The position numbers and the translations under genes are program-made. A stretch of 64,000 nt of DNA from Dyadobacter alkalitolerans DSM 23607. GTDB taxonomy: Bacteria; Bacteroidota; Bacteroidia; Cytophagales; Spirosomataceae. Under the pieces are notes generated by a model that was not told the origin of the DNA, did not search any database, and saw nothing but the letters and a program-made list of their open reading frames with translations. The stretch is taken from assembly GCF_000428845.1 (NCBI RefSeq), contig NZ_AUAS01000001.1:248001-312000 (forward strand), read 5' to 3'. Positions 52,644-61,486 of this stretch are shown piece after piece (position 1 is the stretch's first letter; each line of letters begins with the position of its first letter).

Positions 52644-53441
52644 ATGACTTTTTCCGATATCCGGCTTGTAGCGACCGACATGGACGGCACGCTTTTGAAC
52701 TCCAAACACGAAATACACGAATCTTTCTTCCCTGTTTTCAGAAAATTAAAAGACAATGGTGTCATTTTCGTAGCTGCCAGCGGACGTCAATATTTCAATC
52801 TTGCCAAAGCATTGGAACAAGTAAAAGACGAGGTAATTTTTGCTGCTGAAAATGGCAGCTACGTTGTCTTTAAGGATGAAGAAATCCACATTCAACCCAT
52901 TGAAGCAGACATTGTGCGGGAACTGGTGCAGATTTCACGCCCGATTAAGGACACATATGCAGTAATCTGCGGAAAGAAAAAGGCTTACGTAGAAAATGAC
53001 GAGCCTGAATTCATCAACCATTTAAAACTATATTTTGAGAGATATGAGATTGTTGAAGATCTGACAAAAGTGGAAGATGACCAATTCCTCAAATTTACGC
53101 TTTGCGACCTGGCTGGTTCGGAAGTGAACAGCTATCCGCATTACAAGCATTTTGAAGACAATTTGCAAGTAAAAATCTCAGGGCCGATATGGCTGGACAT
53201 TTCGCACAAAAAAGCCAATAAAGGACGTGCTATGGAGGTTTTGCAGGAGAAATTTAACATTACGTTTGACCAGACCATGATCTTTGGCGATTATCTTAAT
53301 GACCTGGAAATGCTTACGAAAGGACATTACTCGTACGCAATGGCGAATGCACACCCGGATATTAAAAAAATAGCCCGTTTCATCGCTAAGAGTAACGATG
53401 AAAACGGGGTTGTAGAAGTCCTTTCGGAAATTACGGATTAG
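52644..53441 (+). CDS. Cof-type HAD-IIB phosphatase
   Basis: A 265-residue haloacid-dehalogenase phosphatase of subfamily IIB. Motif I is LVATDMDGTLLNSKHEI (Asp nucleophile and Asp general acid), motif II FVAASGRQYFNL, motif III Lys in the SHKKANKGRAMEVL segment, and motif IV MIFGDYLNDLEML. Such enzymes dephosphorylate sugar phosphates or FMN; the substrate cannot be read here. It is divergent from the RarD-like gene. A TATATTTG element at 52605-52612 is a likely -7 promoter box. Confidence 0.92.
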   Translation: MTFSDIRLVATDMDGTLLNSKHEIHESFFPVFRKLKDNGVIFVAASGRQYFNLAKALEQVKDEVIFAAENGSYVVFKDEEIHIQPIEADIVRELVQISRPIKDTYAVICGKKKAYVENDEPEFINHLKLYFERYEIVEDLTKVEDDQFLKFTLCDLAGSEVNSYPHYKHFEDNLQVKISGPIWLDISHKKANKGRAMEVLQEKFNITFDQTMIFGDYLNDLEMLTKGHYSYAMANAHPDIKKIARFIAKSNDENGVVEVLSEITD

Positions 53442-53449
53442 CCTTCGGG

Positions 53450-54700
53450 TTACTCCGTGTATTTTTTGAATATAGAAGTCGCCGTGTGACCGCCGAAGCC
53501 AAATGTGTTGTTCAGCGCATAATTCACGGTTTGCTTCACAGATTCGCCAAGTATAATGTTAAGCCCTTCCGGCGTAGCCTCATCAAGCGTCTCCGTATTG
53601 ATCGTTCCCGGGATAATGTCGTGCTTCACAGCCAGGATAGACACAATGCTTTCAATGGCTCCGGCAGCTCCCAACAAGTGTCCGGTCATTGATTTTGTAG
53701 CGCTGATCGCCACCGGATGATCCCCAAAAACAGTTTTGATACCATTCAGCTCGCTCATATCACCCAGCCCGGTGGACGTAGCATGCGCATTTACGTAATC
53801 AATTTTGTCGGGTGTGATCTCGGCCTCTTTTAAAGCTTTTCTCATGCCCAGCGCTGCGCCCATTCCGTCTGGGGGCGTGCCCGTTAAATGGTAAGCGTCT
53901 GCCGCCATGCCGCCTCCGACAATTTCAGCATAAATGGTTGCTCCGCGGGCCACTGCATAGTCCAGGTCTTCCAGAACCAAAGCGGCCGCTCCTTCACCCA
54001 TTACGAAACCATCACGGTCCTTATCGAACGGACGGGATGCTTTTTCAGGCGCATCATTGCGTTTGGACAACGCTTGCGCCGCACCGAATCCACCCAATGC
54101 AGAGTAAATGATCGCTGCTTCCGAACCACCCGCGATCATCAGCTTCGCCTTGCCCATTTTAATGGTGTCAAATGCGCTGATCACCGCCGTATTGGACGAT
54201 GCACAAGCAGAAACTGTACAATAATTGGGACCGTGTAATTTGTGGCGGATCGAAATAACGCCTGCTGCAATGTCCACGATCATTTTTGGGATAAAGAAAG
54301 GGCTGAAACGCGGCACACCATTCGATGCATGGAATTCCAGCAGCTGATCTTCAAAAGTGCCCATTCCACCGTTTCCTGTCGCCCAGATCACGCCCATATC
54401 GTAGCGGTCTTCCAATTCAACGGTGCTGAAATCCAGCCCGGCATCCTTGATGGCCGTATCCGATGCAGCAATGGCATACTGCGTGTGCAGATCGTATTTT
54501 TTCAGCTCTTTTTTATCGATATAATCCTCTGCAACAAAATTGCGTACTTCGCAGCCGAATTGCGTCTTAAACTTAGAAACATCCATTTTCGTAATGGTAG
54601 CAGCACCGCTTTTACCATTCACAATATTTTCCCAAAATTCATCTACGGAATTTCCGAGGGGAGAAATAACTCCCAAACCAGTAACAACTACTCTTCTCAT
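53450..54700 (-). CDS. FabF-like beta-ketoacyl-ACP synthase
   Basis: A 416-residue condensing enzyme of the KAS II type. It begins MRRVVVTGLGVISPLGNSVDEF. The nucleophile is Cys166 in TVSACASSNTAV, and the His-His pair lies in NAHATSTGLGD and MTGHLLGAAGA, so the Cys-His-His triad is complete. The usual STACATG context is changed to VSACASS. It is the last gene of a TetR-controlled operon with an SDR protein and DUF2798, and no acyl carrier protein is adjacent, so it is likelier an accessory paralogue than the housekeeping FabF (inference). Confidence 0.88.
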   Translation of the reverse strand: MRRVVVTGLGVISPLGNSVDEFWENIVNGKSGAATITKMDVSKFKTQFGCEVRNFVAEDYIDKKELKKYDLHTQYAIAASDTAIKDAGLDFSTVELEDRYDMGVIWATGNGGMGTFEDQLLEFHASNGVPRFSPFFIPKMIVDIAAGVISIRHKLHGPNYCTVSACASSNTAVISAFDTIKMGKAKLMIAGGSEAAIIYSALGGFGAAQALSKRNDAPEKASRPFDKDRDGFVMGEGAAALVLEDLDYAVARGATIYAEIVGGGMAADAYHLTGTPPDGMGAALGMRKALKEAEITPDKIDYVNAHATSTGLGDMSELNGIKTVFGDHPVAISATKSMTGHLLGAAGAIESIVSILAVKHDIIPGTINTETLDEATPEGLNIILGESVKQTVNYALNNTFGFGGHTATSIFKKYTE

Positions 54701-54733
54701 AAAAATTTAGAATTTTCTCGACAACATCAGGCG

Positions 54734-54970
54734 TTATTTGTCAAACTCCTGAGTCACTGCATCTTTGAATAAGGCTTCCACCATTTTTTGCACTCTTGGA
54801 CCAACTATTAGTATCACCGGGATGACCAGCATATAGGCCATGATCCAGGATTTCAGCCAAATCACCAAAAAATTGGCAACAAATCCAATATTTATAGAAA
54901 CCAAACTGAAGGAAATTATACCCGTAGTAATCACTCCCATAATCATGGCAAACGCAATTTTCCGCTTCAT
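54734..54970 (-). CDS. DUF2798 membrane protein
   Basis: A 78-residue protein with two membrane helices: IAFAMIMGVITTGIISFSLVSINIGF and WLKSWIMAYMLVIPVILIVGPRVQKMV. The second helix and the GPRVQ segment fit DUF2798. Function is unknown. It lies between the SDR and FabF-like genes with gaps of 49 and 33 bases and is probably co-transcribed with them under TetR control. Confidence 0.78.
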   Translation of the reverse strand: MKRKIAFAMIMGVITTGIISFSLVSINIGFVANFLVIWLKSWIMAYMLVIPVILIVGPRVQKMVEALFKDAVTQEFDK

Positions 54971-55019
54971 TTTCTCTTTTTATTTAGTTTTAAAATTGTC
55001 ACCGGTTGATATGCGAATA

Positions 55020-55769
55020 TCAGGCTGCACTTCCCGGGTTCATTGCCATCAGCGCTTGGTCTGGCGATTGCAGGAATAATCCAAATAGCTCGGCAGTCCT
55101 GCCAACCCGGATTTCGTATGTATTTGTCTCAAATGCATGAACCAAAGCCTCGGCTACTTCGCGTGGCGGAATGCCATTTTCTCCACCGATTTCGGTTGAA
55201 AAATCTGTGTTAACCAATGGCGGCATTAGTTCAAAAACCTTTGTGGAAGTTGTTTTTGCTAATGTCAACCGCAGTGATTGCGTGTAGGAATGCAATGCTG
55301 CTTTGCTCGCGGCATAAGTCGGGATCACATGATTGGGCACGTAAGCTGCAATGCTTGAAACATTGACGATTGCGGATTCCGCCTGTTTGCTTAACAGTAG
55401 CGCCAGTTTTTGATTTATCCCGACAATTGATAAGTAGTTGGTCACAATTTCTTCCTCTGCCCGTTCGTAAACATTGTCCACGCTATCGAGCAGATAATAA
55501 GATGCCGCGCCCGCGTTATTGATCACAATGTTCAGGTCTGGAAAATCGCTTTTTAATGTTGTTACCAGCTTGTCCACATCCTGCTTGTCAGCAACGTCAC
55601 TCACAATGGCCGTTGTGTTTTTCAGTTTCGCCACGGCGCTGTTGAGCCGCGCTTCGTTTCTGCCCGTGATGATCACATTGTTTCCTTTTTCCGAAAAAAT
55701 CTTCGCTATCTCAAATCCGATTCCAGCGCTTCCTCCCGTGATCAAAATTGTATTTCCCGTCGTTTTCAT
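55020..55769 (-). CDS. SDR oxidoreductase, DltE-like
   Basis: A 249-residue short-chain dehydrogenase: TILITGGSAGIGFEIAKIFSEKG (nucleotide-binding GxxxGIG), IVINNAGAASYYLLD, and the catalytic Ser-Tyr-Lys in VSSIAAYVPNHVIPTYAASKAAL. The chemistry is NAD(P)-dependent oxidation or reduction of an alcohol/ketone. It is the first gene downstream of a TetR-type regulator, with a perfect palindromic operator 31 bases before its start. Whether it works with the FabF-like enzyme as a ketoacyl reductase is a testable guess. Confidence 0.88.
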   Translation of the reverse strand: MKTTGNTILITGGSAGIGFEIAKIFSEKGNNVIITGRNEARLNSAVAKLKNTTAIVSDVADKQDVDKLVTTLKSDFPDLNIVINNAGAASYYLLDSVDNVYERAEEEIVTNYLSIVGINQKLALLLSKQAESAIVNVSSIAAYVPNHVIPTYAASKAALHSYTQSLRLTLAKTTSTKVFELMPPLVNTDFSTEIGGENGIPPREVAEALVHAFETNTYEIRVGRTAELFGLFLQSPDQALMAMNPGSAA

Positions 55770-55800
55770 TTTTGCTTTTGTTTAAATAAATCAAATATTA

Positions 55801-55822
55801 AAATATACCGATCGGTATATTT
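55801..55822. promoter_or_regulatory. TetR operator upstream of the SDR gene
   Basis: A perfect 22-bp palindrome, AAATATACCGA followed by its reverse complement, lies between the SDR start and the tetR-like stop. It is almost the same as the site in front of the regulator itself. Confidence 0.8.
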
Positions 55823-55838
55823 ATTATTAAAAAAATAG

Positions 55839-56423
55839 TTACAAATCGTCAATCATCTTTTTTACTGCTTTCATTATCGCCGTCCTGTATTGCAGCTTAC
55901 CCGTAACTTTACTGATCATAATGCCTCCTTCAACCAATGCGATCAATGTGATAGCCACTTCTTCCGGTTCCAGATTGGCGCTCAGCTCATTATCTACAAT
56001 CCCTTTTTTAATCAAGGCTTCGATTTTATTTTTCCATGAATAAATGGCGTCAGCCGCTTTTTGTCGCAGCGGCGGGTGCGTGTCGTCGGCTTCGATAGAA
56101 GTGTTGAGAATGGGACAGCCGCCTTCGGGAAACGGGTAAGTCAGGAAGTTCTCATAAATGCGCACATACACCAGCAACTTTTCCTTCACCGATTTCTGCG
56201 CATCCATTTCAGCCTGAACAGCGGTGAACATTTTCTTCAAGTTGAAATCGAAAGCCGCCAGCGCCACTTCGTCCTTGTTACGGAAATTCCCGTAAATGCT
56301 TCCTTTCGTCAGGCCGGTTGCTTCAATCATATCGTTGATTGAAGTTCCCGAATAGCCCTTTACATTGAAAATCGGCGCCGTTTTTTCAATGATAAATTGC
56401 CTGGTTTTTTCTGCCTTATTCAT
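55839..56423 (-). CDS. TetR/AcrR-family transcriptional regulator
   Basis: A 194-residue repressor. The N-terminal helix-turn-helix reads TAPIFNVKGYSGTSINDMIEATGLTKGSIYGNFRNKDEVALAAF, followed by a helical ligand domain with the C-terminal TetR_C-type pattern (FPEGGCPILNTSIEADD). It probably represses its own gene and the downstream SDR-DUF2798-FabF unit through two shared palindromes. The promoter CTTG-N20-TATTTTTG at 56443-56474 overlaps one of them. Start ATG 56423 (MNKAEKTRQFIIEK) is chosen over 56477, which would lie within that operator. Confidence 0.93.
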   Translation of the reverse strand: MNKAEKTRQFIIEKTAPIFNVKGYSGTSINDMIEATGLTKGSIYGNFRNKDEVALAAFDFNLKKMFTAVQAEMDAQKSVKEKLLVYVRIYENFLTYPFPEGGCPILNTSIEADDTHPPLRQKAADAIYSWKNKIEALIKKGIVDNELSANLEPEEVAITLIALVEGGIMISKVTGKLQYRTAIMKAVKKMIDDL

Positions 56424-56442
56424 GTGCTTTAAATTAACGACA

Positions 56443-56474
56443 CAAAAATATACCGATTGGTATATTATAACAAG
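56443..56474 (-). promoter_or_regulatory. Promoter of the TetR-type gene
   Basis: Minus strand: CTTG (56474-56471), 20 bases, TATTTTTG (56450-56443). The operator occupies the spacer and touches the -7 box, a standard repression geometry. Confidence 0.55.
56447..56466. promoter_or_regulatory. TetR operator upstream of its own gene
   Basis: AATATACC-GATT-GGTATATT: a palindrome with one central mismatch, differing from the 55801-55822 site by a single core base. It would give autorepression. Confidence 0.8.
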
Positions 56475-56519
56475 CAAAGCTTCCTTTATTTTTTAGTTTA
56501 TTTTATCAAAAAACAAAAA

Positions 56520-56545
56520 GCGGCCAGGTTTCGCAACCAGGCCGC
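56520..56545 (-). terminator. Terminator of the PQQ-type dehydrogenase gene
   Basis: GCGGCC-a-GGTT pairs with AACC-a-GGCCGC around a 4-base loop, followed on the minus strand by TTTTTGTTTTTTG. Confidence 0.75.
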
Positions 56546-56571
56546 CATTTTATCTCCTATGCCTAATTTTT

Positions 56572-57840
56572 TCACTTAGCGCTAACACGCCAGATCGTCC
56601 CGGCCGAATCGTCATTGACCAGCATCGAACCATCTTCCATTACGGTCACTCCCACTGGGCGGCCGTACACTTTCTTTTCGCTTTCTATAAATCCAGCTAG
56701 AAAATCTTCGGGCTTTCCAGCAGGTTTGCCATCCTTGAATGGTATAAAAACGACCTTGTAACCCGTTAGTTTCGAGCTGTTCCATGATCCATGCTGGCCT
56801 ATGAATGCACCGTTCTGGTATTTTGCAGGAAACTGTGTTTTGTCATAGAATGCGAGTCCTAGTGAGGCTGTGTGTGATCCTAACGGCACATCGGGCACAA
56901 GCGTTTTGGCAACAAGATCAGGGCGTTCCCCTTTTCTCCTCGGGTCCTCATTTTTCCCAAAATATGCGTACGGCCAGCCGTAAAAACCGCCTTCTTTCAC
57001 ACTTGTAACGTAATCTGGCACCAGCTCGTCACCGAGCTTATCCCGCTCATTTACAGCCGTCCAGAGCACATTAGAACCAGGCGCCCAATCCATCCCAACC
57101 GGGTTACGCAAGCCGCTTGCATAGATTCTTTCCCCCGAGCCGTCCGGATTTATTTCCAGAATATTGGCCCTGCGCTTTTCCTCATCCATGCCATGATCCG
57201 CCACATTACTGGCCGATCCTACCGAAACATAGATTTTAGACCCGTCCGCATTAGCCAGCAAGTTTCTTGTCCAGTGATTGTTATATCCGCCAGCTGGCAA
57301 ATCAAGGATTTTTTCGCCTTTGGCCGTTATTTTGGTTTCCCCTCCTTTGTAAGGATATCTGAAAACGCCGTTGGTATTGGCCACATAGAAATAATTTTTG
57401 AGCACCAGCATTCCCAATGGCTGTTTCAGATTTTCCATGAAAATCTCTTTGATTTCAGGCTTACCGTCGTTGTTGACATCACGTAAAATTGTGATTCTAT
57501 CTGCGCTCTTTTTCGTATTGGATTCCGCAACGAAAACGTCACCATTCGGTGCAACGTAAGTCCAGCGCGGACTTTTTAACTTATCTGCATATTTGCTGAC
57601 AGTAAAACCTGATGGTGCCGTCGGCATTTTGCCATCCGGCCAGCCCGCTTCCTCAGGCCTGTTTTCAACCGACTCGGTGGTAAATGGTGCTGGTAATGTA
57701 AGGCTGTCTGTAACTGTTTCAACTGAATCAGGGCCACTTTTTGCGGCGGCTTCTTTTTCTTCATCGCTTACTTTGGTGCTGCATCCTCCCAGCGTGAGGG
57801 CCAGACATGTGCACGCAATTATGAGGCAATTTGTCTTCAT
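56572..57840 (-). CDS. PQQ-dependent sugar dehydrogenase family lipoprotein (sorbosone dehydrogenase-like)
   Basis: A 422-residue lipoprotein (signal ending LALTLGGCSTKVSDEE). The mature part is a six-bladed beta-propeller of the soluble glucose/sorbosone dehydrogenase type: PRWTYVAPNGDVFVAES, NLKQPLGMLVL, NHWTRNLLANADGSKIYVSVGS, ANILEINPDGSGERIYASGLRNPVGMDW, and FIGQHGSWNSSKLTGYKVVFIPF. Such enzymes oxidise sugars with PQQ in the periplasm; many Bacteroidota members lack proof of PQQ binding. An acidic linker (about 22-60) follows the lipobox. It is monocistronic between two terminators. Confidence 0.87.
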   Translation of the reverse strand: MKTNCLIIACTCLALTLGGCSTKVSDEEKEAAAKSGPDSVETVTDSLTLPAPFTTESVENRPEEAGWPDGKMPTAPSGFTVSKYADKLKSPRWTYVAPNGDVFVAESNTKKSADRITILRDVNNDGKPEIKEIFMENLKQPLGMLVLKNYFYVANTNGVFRYPYKGGETKITAKGEKILDLPAGGYNNHWTRNLLANADGSKIYVSVGSASNVADHGMDEEKRRANILEINPDGSGERIYASGLRNPVGMDWAPGSNVLWTAVNERDKLGDELVPDYVTSVKEGGFYGWPYAYFGKNEDPRRKGERPDLVAKTLVPDVPLGSHTASLGLAFYDKTQFPAKYQNGAFIGQHGSWNSSKLTGYKVVFIPFKDGKPAGKPEDFLAGFIESEKKVYGRPVGVTVMEDGSMLVNDDSAGTIWRVSAK

Positions 57841-57858
57841 TCGGTGATGGTGTTAAAA

Positions 57859-57904
57859 GTAAAAAGCAGATCATCGGTTTCTCAACCTGTGATCTGCTTT
57901 TTAC
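57859..57904 (-). terminator. Terminator of the DUF2911 gene
   Basis: GTAAAAAGCAGATCA (57859-57873) pairs perfectly with 57890-57904, a 15-bp stem whose outer A/T part provides the T tract in both directions. Confidence 0.75.
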
Positions 57905-57976
57905 AATAATGATGCCACTTTGCTATTCAAGCATATTTCGTCCTTTTGCTTAGTAACTCACCGCTTAAAGAGCAGT

Positions 57977-58531
57977 TTAGAAACTAACCGGAACCTCAAC
58001 CACTGCATCGGCCCAGCCCATAAACATCTTGGCAGAAGTGTCTGAAACTTTCTCAAATACGATAGAAAAGTTCTCGATCGGTGCTTCCGCTTTTTTCACA
58101 GGAGCCGTCACACGAAGGACATCGCTGCCTTCTTTGTATTTGTAAGCGCCCCAGTAATCCAGGTCCGAGCTCAGGATTACGGTCCATTCTTTTTCGCCAG
58201 GAATCGAGAAAAGCGAATAAGTGCCTGCTTTCACTTTCTTGCCACCGAATGTCGCATCCTGGTAAAATATGATCTCGGTTGCTTCATCAGCGCCTGTTCT
58301 CCATACTTTTCCATAAGGTTCGAGCTTACCAAAGACCTCTCTTCCCTTCAAAAACGGACGACTATACGAGACTTTTACCAAAGCCTTTTCGCCATCTTTC
58401 CGGTCATGCGCAAAGTGATCCGGGAAATAAGCAATATCACGCGGACTTTTATCCAAAGGCCTGAACTTCTGCGCCTGAGCAGTAAAAGCGATCAAGATAA
58501 ATGTCAGAGAAAGAAGAATTTTGTGTTTCAT
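57977..58531 (-). CDS. DUF2911 exported protein
   Basis: From ATG 58531 the 184-residue protein has a signal peptide (ILLSLTFILIAFTAQAQ) and the DUF2911 domain: ALVKVSYSRPFLKGREVFGKLEPYGKVWRTGADEATEIIFYQD, GGKKVKAGTYSLFSIPGEKEWTVILS, then LRVTAPVKKAEAPIENFSIVFE. DUF2911 proteins are periplasmic, common in Bacteroidota and of unknown function. The frame is open to 58576, but that would add 15 non-conserved residues before the signal peptide. Confidence 0.88.
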   Translation of the reverse strand: MKHKILLSLTFILIAFTAQAQKFRPLDKSPRDIAYFPDHFAHDRKDGEKALVKVSYSRPFLKGREVFGKLEPYGKVWRTGADEATEIIFYQDATFGGKKVKAGTYSLFSIPGEKEWTVILSSDLDYWGAYKYKEGSDVLRVTAPVKKAEAPIENFSIVFEKVSDTSAKMFMGWADAVVEVPVSF

Positions 58532-58621
58532 ACAAGTAGATTTAGTTGGATTAGTTTCCGATTTGGGCAATTTCACTTTTTATAATGGTGCCTGCATTTA
58601 AGCTGTATATCCTTATATCGA

Positions 58622-60214
58622 TTAACCCATCATCTTCCCGGTTAAAACAGGGCGGGAATCTTTTGTTTTTCCCAGGATAGCCAGGCTGCGTTTGAATTCA
58701 ATGTTTACGTTATCGGCTTCGAATTTGCAGGTTATGGTTTCGTAGTGGGCGGTTTCGATGAAGCGCCAGGTCATTTCGAATGTGTTTTCGTCGACCCAGG
58801 CTCCGTTACCGGCTACTTTGGTCAGCTTTTCACCGGGAACAGGTGTTAGTACAAGCTTCAAAGGCATGACGGAAAGATCCGTTAACCCGACTTTCCAGTT
58901 ACCCAATCCATTCACGATCAAATGCTCCCCCTTATCGTCGTATAACCGGAACAAGCACCAGCCTTTCGCGAATTCAAAGGATACTTTATTCACTTTCAAA
59001 CTGTTATCGGCTATTTTAAAGCTTTTATCGGTAAGTTTTGTCGCCAGCTCGGCGGTTGGTTTCCCAGGCGTTAGCGGCAATGCGAGTGATGTTAATTTCT
59101 TTTGCAGTTCCGCCTGCGTATCCTTATCCGACTGCACGCGCTCCGACTTCACAGATGCAAGAACGTGGTTCCAAACGTGGTCGAGAATGGCTTGCATATC
59201 ACCTGTCTCGCTGGTAATTGCCACCACCATATCCTCCTTCGGCATCACTATGCAATATTGTCCGTAAGCGCCATCGCCCCGGTAAGCATCGTTCCGGCAA
59301 CGCCAGAATTGGTAACCGTAACCTTGCAGCCAATCGTTTTCTTCCGATTTCCGGGCTCCGCCTTTAGACATGATGTGAGAACGCGTGGCTTCTTCAACCC
59401 ACGCTTCGGACAGAATACGCTTGCCATTCCACTGTCCCTTCTGCAAATAAAGCTGGCCGAATTTGGCAATATCCTCGGTCTTGACCCGAAGTCCCCAGCC
59501 TCCCGTATTGATGCCGTTCGGATCCACTTCCCAATCCGGATCATCAATGCCCAGCGGCTCGAAAAGGCGCGGCGTCAGATATTGCAGCAATGTCTGGCCG
59601 GTTAGTTTCTGGATGATTGCGGACAGCATATACGTTGCTGCGCTGTTGTATACAAAAAATGTCCCCGGCTCGTGCTCCACGGGCAAGGATAGAAATGCTT
59701 TTACCCAATTCTTTTCCTTGGATTCCCTGACAGGCCCGGTGGCATCCTTATCGTGCCCGGTAGACATGGTAAGCAGATCCTTTACCCGCATCGCGGCCAG
59801 ATTCGCACTCACTGTTGCCGGTTTGTCGTCCGGAAAGAATGATAAAACTTTGTCTTCAACACTTAATTTCTTCTCTCCCACTGCCAATCCGATGGCCGTG
59901 GAAGTAAAACTTTTGCTCAGCGAATATAACGTATGCTTCATATCAGGCCCATAGGGCGCCCACCAGCCTTCCGCAACGACTTTTCCCTGACGTAAAATCA
60001 TTAAGCTGTGCAAATTAAGCTTGTCCGCCTCTACAGCGTTGGTGAAATCCAGAATATTTTTAGCCGATAATCCCTGCAATTCAGGTGAGCTGCGTGGTAA
60101 AGAACCGGAATGTAACGTTGCAGCCCAGGCCGATGCCGGAATTGCGCTGATTATGCCTAATTGTAATGCACCAAATCCAAGTTGTTGTAGAAATTCCCTG
60201 CGATTGTAAGACAT
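58622..60214 (-). CDS. Tat-exported serine hydrolase, beta-lactamase (class C/AmpH) family
   Basis: A 530-residue protein with a twin-arginine signal (SYNRREFLQQLGFGALQLG), so it is exported folded. The beta-lactamase-related domain (about 45-355) shows the Ser-x-x-Lys nucleophile motif in TLYSLSKSFTSTAIG near residue 105, the Tyr-x-Asn motif in FVYNSAATYML near 200, and GWGLRVKTEDIAKFGQLY. The C-terminal 150 residues are a beta-rich lipocalin-like extension found in such esterases/peptidases. It probably acts on cell-wall peptides or esters; clinical beta-lactamase activity is not implied. Confidence 0.88.
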   Translation of the reverse strand: MSYNRREFLQQLGFGALQLGIISAIPASAWAATLHSGSLPRSSPELQGLSAKNILDFTNAVEADKLNLHSLMILRQGKVVAEGWWAPYGPDMKHTLYSLSKSFTSTAIGLAVGEKKLSVEDKVLSFFPDDKPATVSANLAAMRVKDLLTMSTGHDKDATGPVRESKEKNWVKAFLSLPVEHEPGTFFVYNSAATYMLSAIIQKLTGQTLLQYLTPRLFEPLGIDDPDWEVDPNGINTGGWGLRVKTEDIAKFGQLYLQKGQWNGKRILSEAWVEEATRSHIMSKGGARKSEENDWLQGYGYQFWRCRNDAYRGDGAYGQYCIVMPKEDMVVAITSETGDMQAILDHVWNHVLASVKSERVQSDKDTQAELQKKLTSLALPLTPGKPTAELATKLTDKSFKIADNSLKVNKVSFEFAKGWCLFRLYDDKGEHLIVNGLGNWKVGLTDLSVMPLKLVLTPVPGEKLTKVAGNGAWVDENTFEMTWRFIETAHYETITCKFEADNVNIEFKRSLAILGKTKDSRPVLTGKMMG

Positions 60215-60296
60215 GTCTATGGAGAATAAATGTTCAGAAAAGTCAAATGGTCGGGTGGCTGCGGACTGGGCATGGACGATTTGTCTGCGGTAATGG

Positions 60297-60324
60297 TATC
60301 TTTGTGCTTACAAAAATATTTTTG
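60297..60324 (+). promoter_or_regulatory. Candidate -7 boxes upstream of rhlE
   Basis: TATCTTTG (60297-60304) and TATTTTTG (60317-60324) both match TAnnTTTG in the divergent gap before the helicase start. Neither has a well-placed -33 element. Confidence 0.3.
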
Positions 60325-60343
60325 ACCAACTGCGCAGCACTTT

Positions 60344-61486
60344 ATGTCTTTCGAATCGCTTGGCTTGTCCGAACCATTATTAAAAACCATTGCCGAACAG
60401 AATTATACTCAACCTTATCCAATTCAGCAGGAAGCAATTCCGGCTATTTTGAAAGGAAATGATGTGCTGGGCATTGCCAAGACGGGTTCGGGAAAAACGG
60501 CCAGCTTTGTCCTTCCGATTCTGGAATTATTTCAAAAAAAACCGGCTGCTCCGAACAGGCATATTTCTGCATTGGTCCTGGTGCCTACACGCGAGCTTGC
60601 GGTGCAGATTGCCGTTGTTTTTCAAACATTTGGCGAAAGGCTTCCGCGGAAGGTGAAGACATTGGCTGTTTATGGAGGCGTTTCGATCAATCCGCAAATG
60701 ATTGGTTTGCAAGGTGTTGAGATTCTGGTGGCAACGCCCGGCCGGTTAATTGATTTGCTGTCCCACAAGGCGCTTAATATCTCAGAAACGCAGATTTTAG
60801 TCCTCGATGAAGCTGATAAAATGTTGAACCTTGGCTTTGCCGAGGAAATGAAGGACATCTTTTTTCTTTTGCCCAAAAAACGCCAGAGCATTCTGTTTTC
60901 GGCCACATTAGGAGAAGAAGTTGACCAGATCAATAAAACGCAGCTCCGAAACCCGGTGCGCATTGAGATTGAGGAAGAAGAACAAAACCTGGATCTGATC
61001 AAGCAAACGGGTTATTTCGTTGATCCGGACCGCAGAGGACCGTTGCTGAGATATCTAATTAAAACGCAGGAAATGAAGCAAGTTCTTGTATTTGTTTCGG
61101 CAACGAGAACGGCCGATAACCTGGTTGAAAAACTGAATAAGAACGGAATACAGGCGATGGCCATGCACAGTAAGAAAAGCCAGGGCGCCCGGACCGAAGC
61201 ATTAAACAAATTCAAAGCAGGGAAACTGACCGTGCTTGTTGCCACAGATCTTGTTTCCCGCGGAATCGACATTCAGTTTCTTCCTTATGTGATCAATTTT
61301 GAATTACCCAGATCACCAAAGGATTATGTGCACAGAATAGGCCGGACGGGCCGGGCAGAAGCGTCGGGAGAAGCGATTTCCCTGATCTGCCCGGAAGACG
61401 TGCACCATTTCAAAATTATCCAGAAGAAAATGGGCAAGCGCGTTGAAATGCTTGAATCTTATGATCTGGAATTGATGGGTTACTGA
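60344..61486 (+). CDS. rhlE: DEAD-box RNA helicase, RhlE type
   Basis: ATP-dependent RNA helicase, 380 residues, the compact core without a long basic tail. All motifs are present: Q motif (QNYTQPYPIQQEAIP), I AKTGSGKTASF, Ia PTRELAVQI, Ib ATPGRLIDLL, II VLDEADKML, III SATLG, IV LVFVSATR, V VATDLVSRGIDI, VI HRIGRTGRA. RhlE proteins act in ribosome assembly, RNA decay and cold adaptation. Start ATG 60344 gives MSFESLGLSEPLL, the usual RhlE beginning. Its end overlaps the convergent sialidase-like gene by 7 bases. Confidence 0.94.
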   Translation: MSFESLGLSEPLLKTIAEQNYTQPYPIQQEAIPAILKGNDVLGIAKTGSGKTASFVLPILELFQKKPAAPNRHISALVLVPTRELAVQIAVVFQTFGERLPRKVKTLAVYGGVSINPQMIGLQGVEILVATPGRLIDLLSHKALNISETQILVLDEADKMLNLGFAEEMKDIFFLLPKKRQSILFSATLGEEVDQINKTQLRNPVRIEIEEEEQNLDLIKQTGYFVDPDRRGPLLRYLIKTQEMKQVLVFVSATRTADNLVEKLNKNGIQAMAMHSKKSQGARTEALNKFKAGKLTVLVATDLVSRGIDIQFLPYVINFELPRSPKDYVHRIGRTGRAEASGEAISLICPEDVHHFKIIQKKMGKRVEMLESYDLELMGY

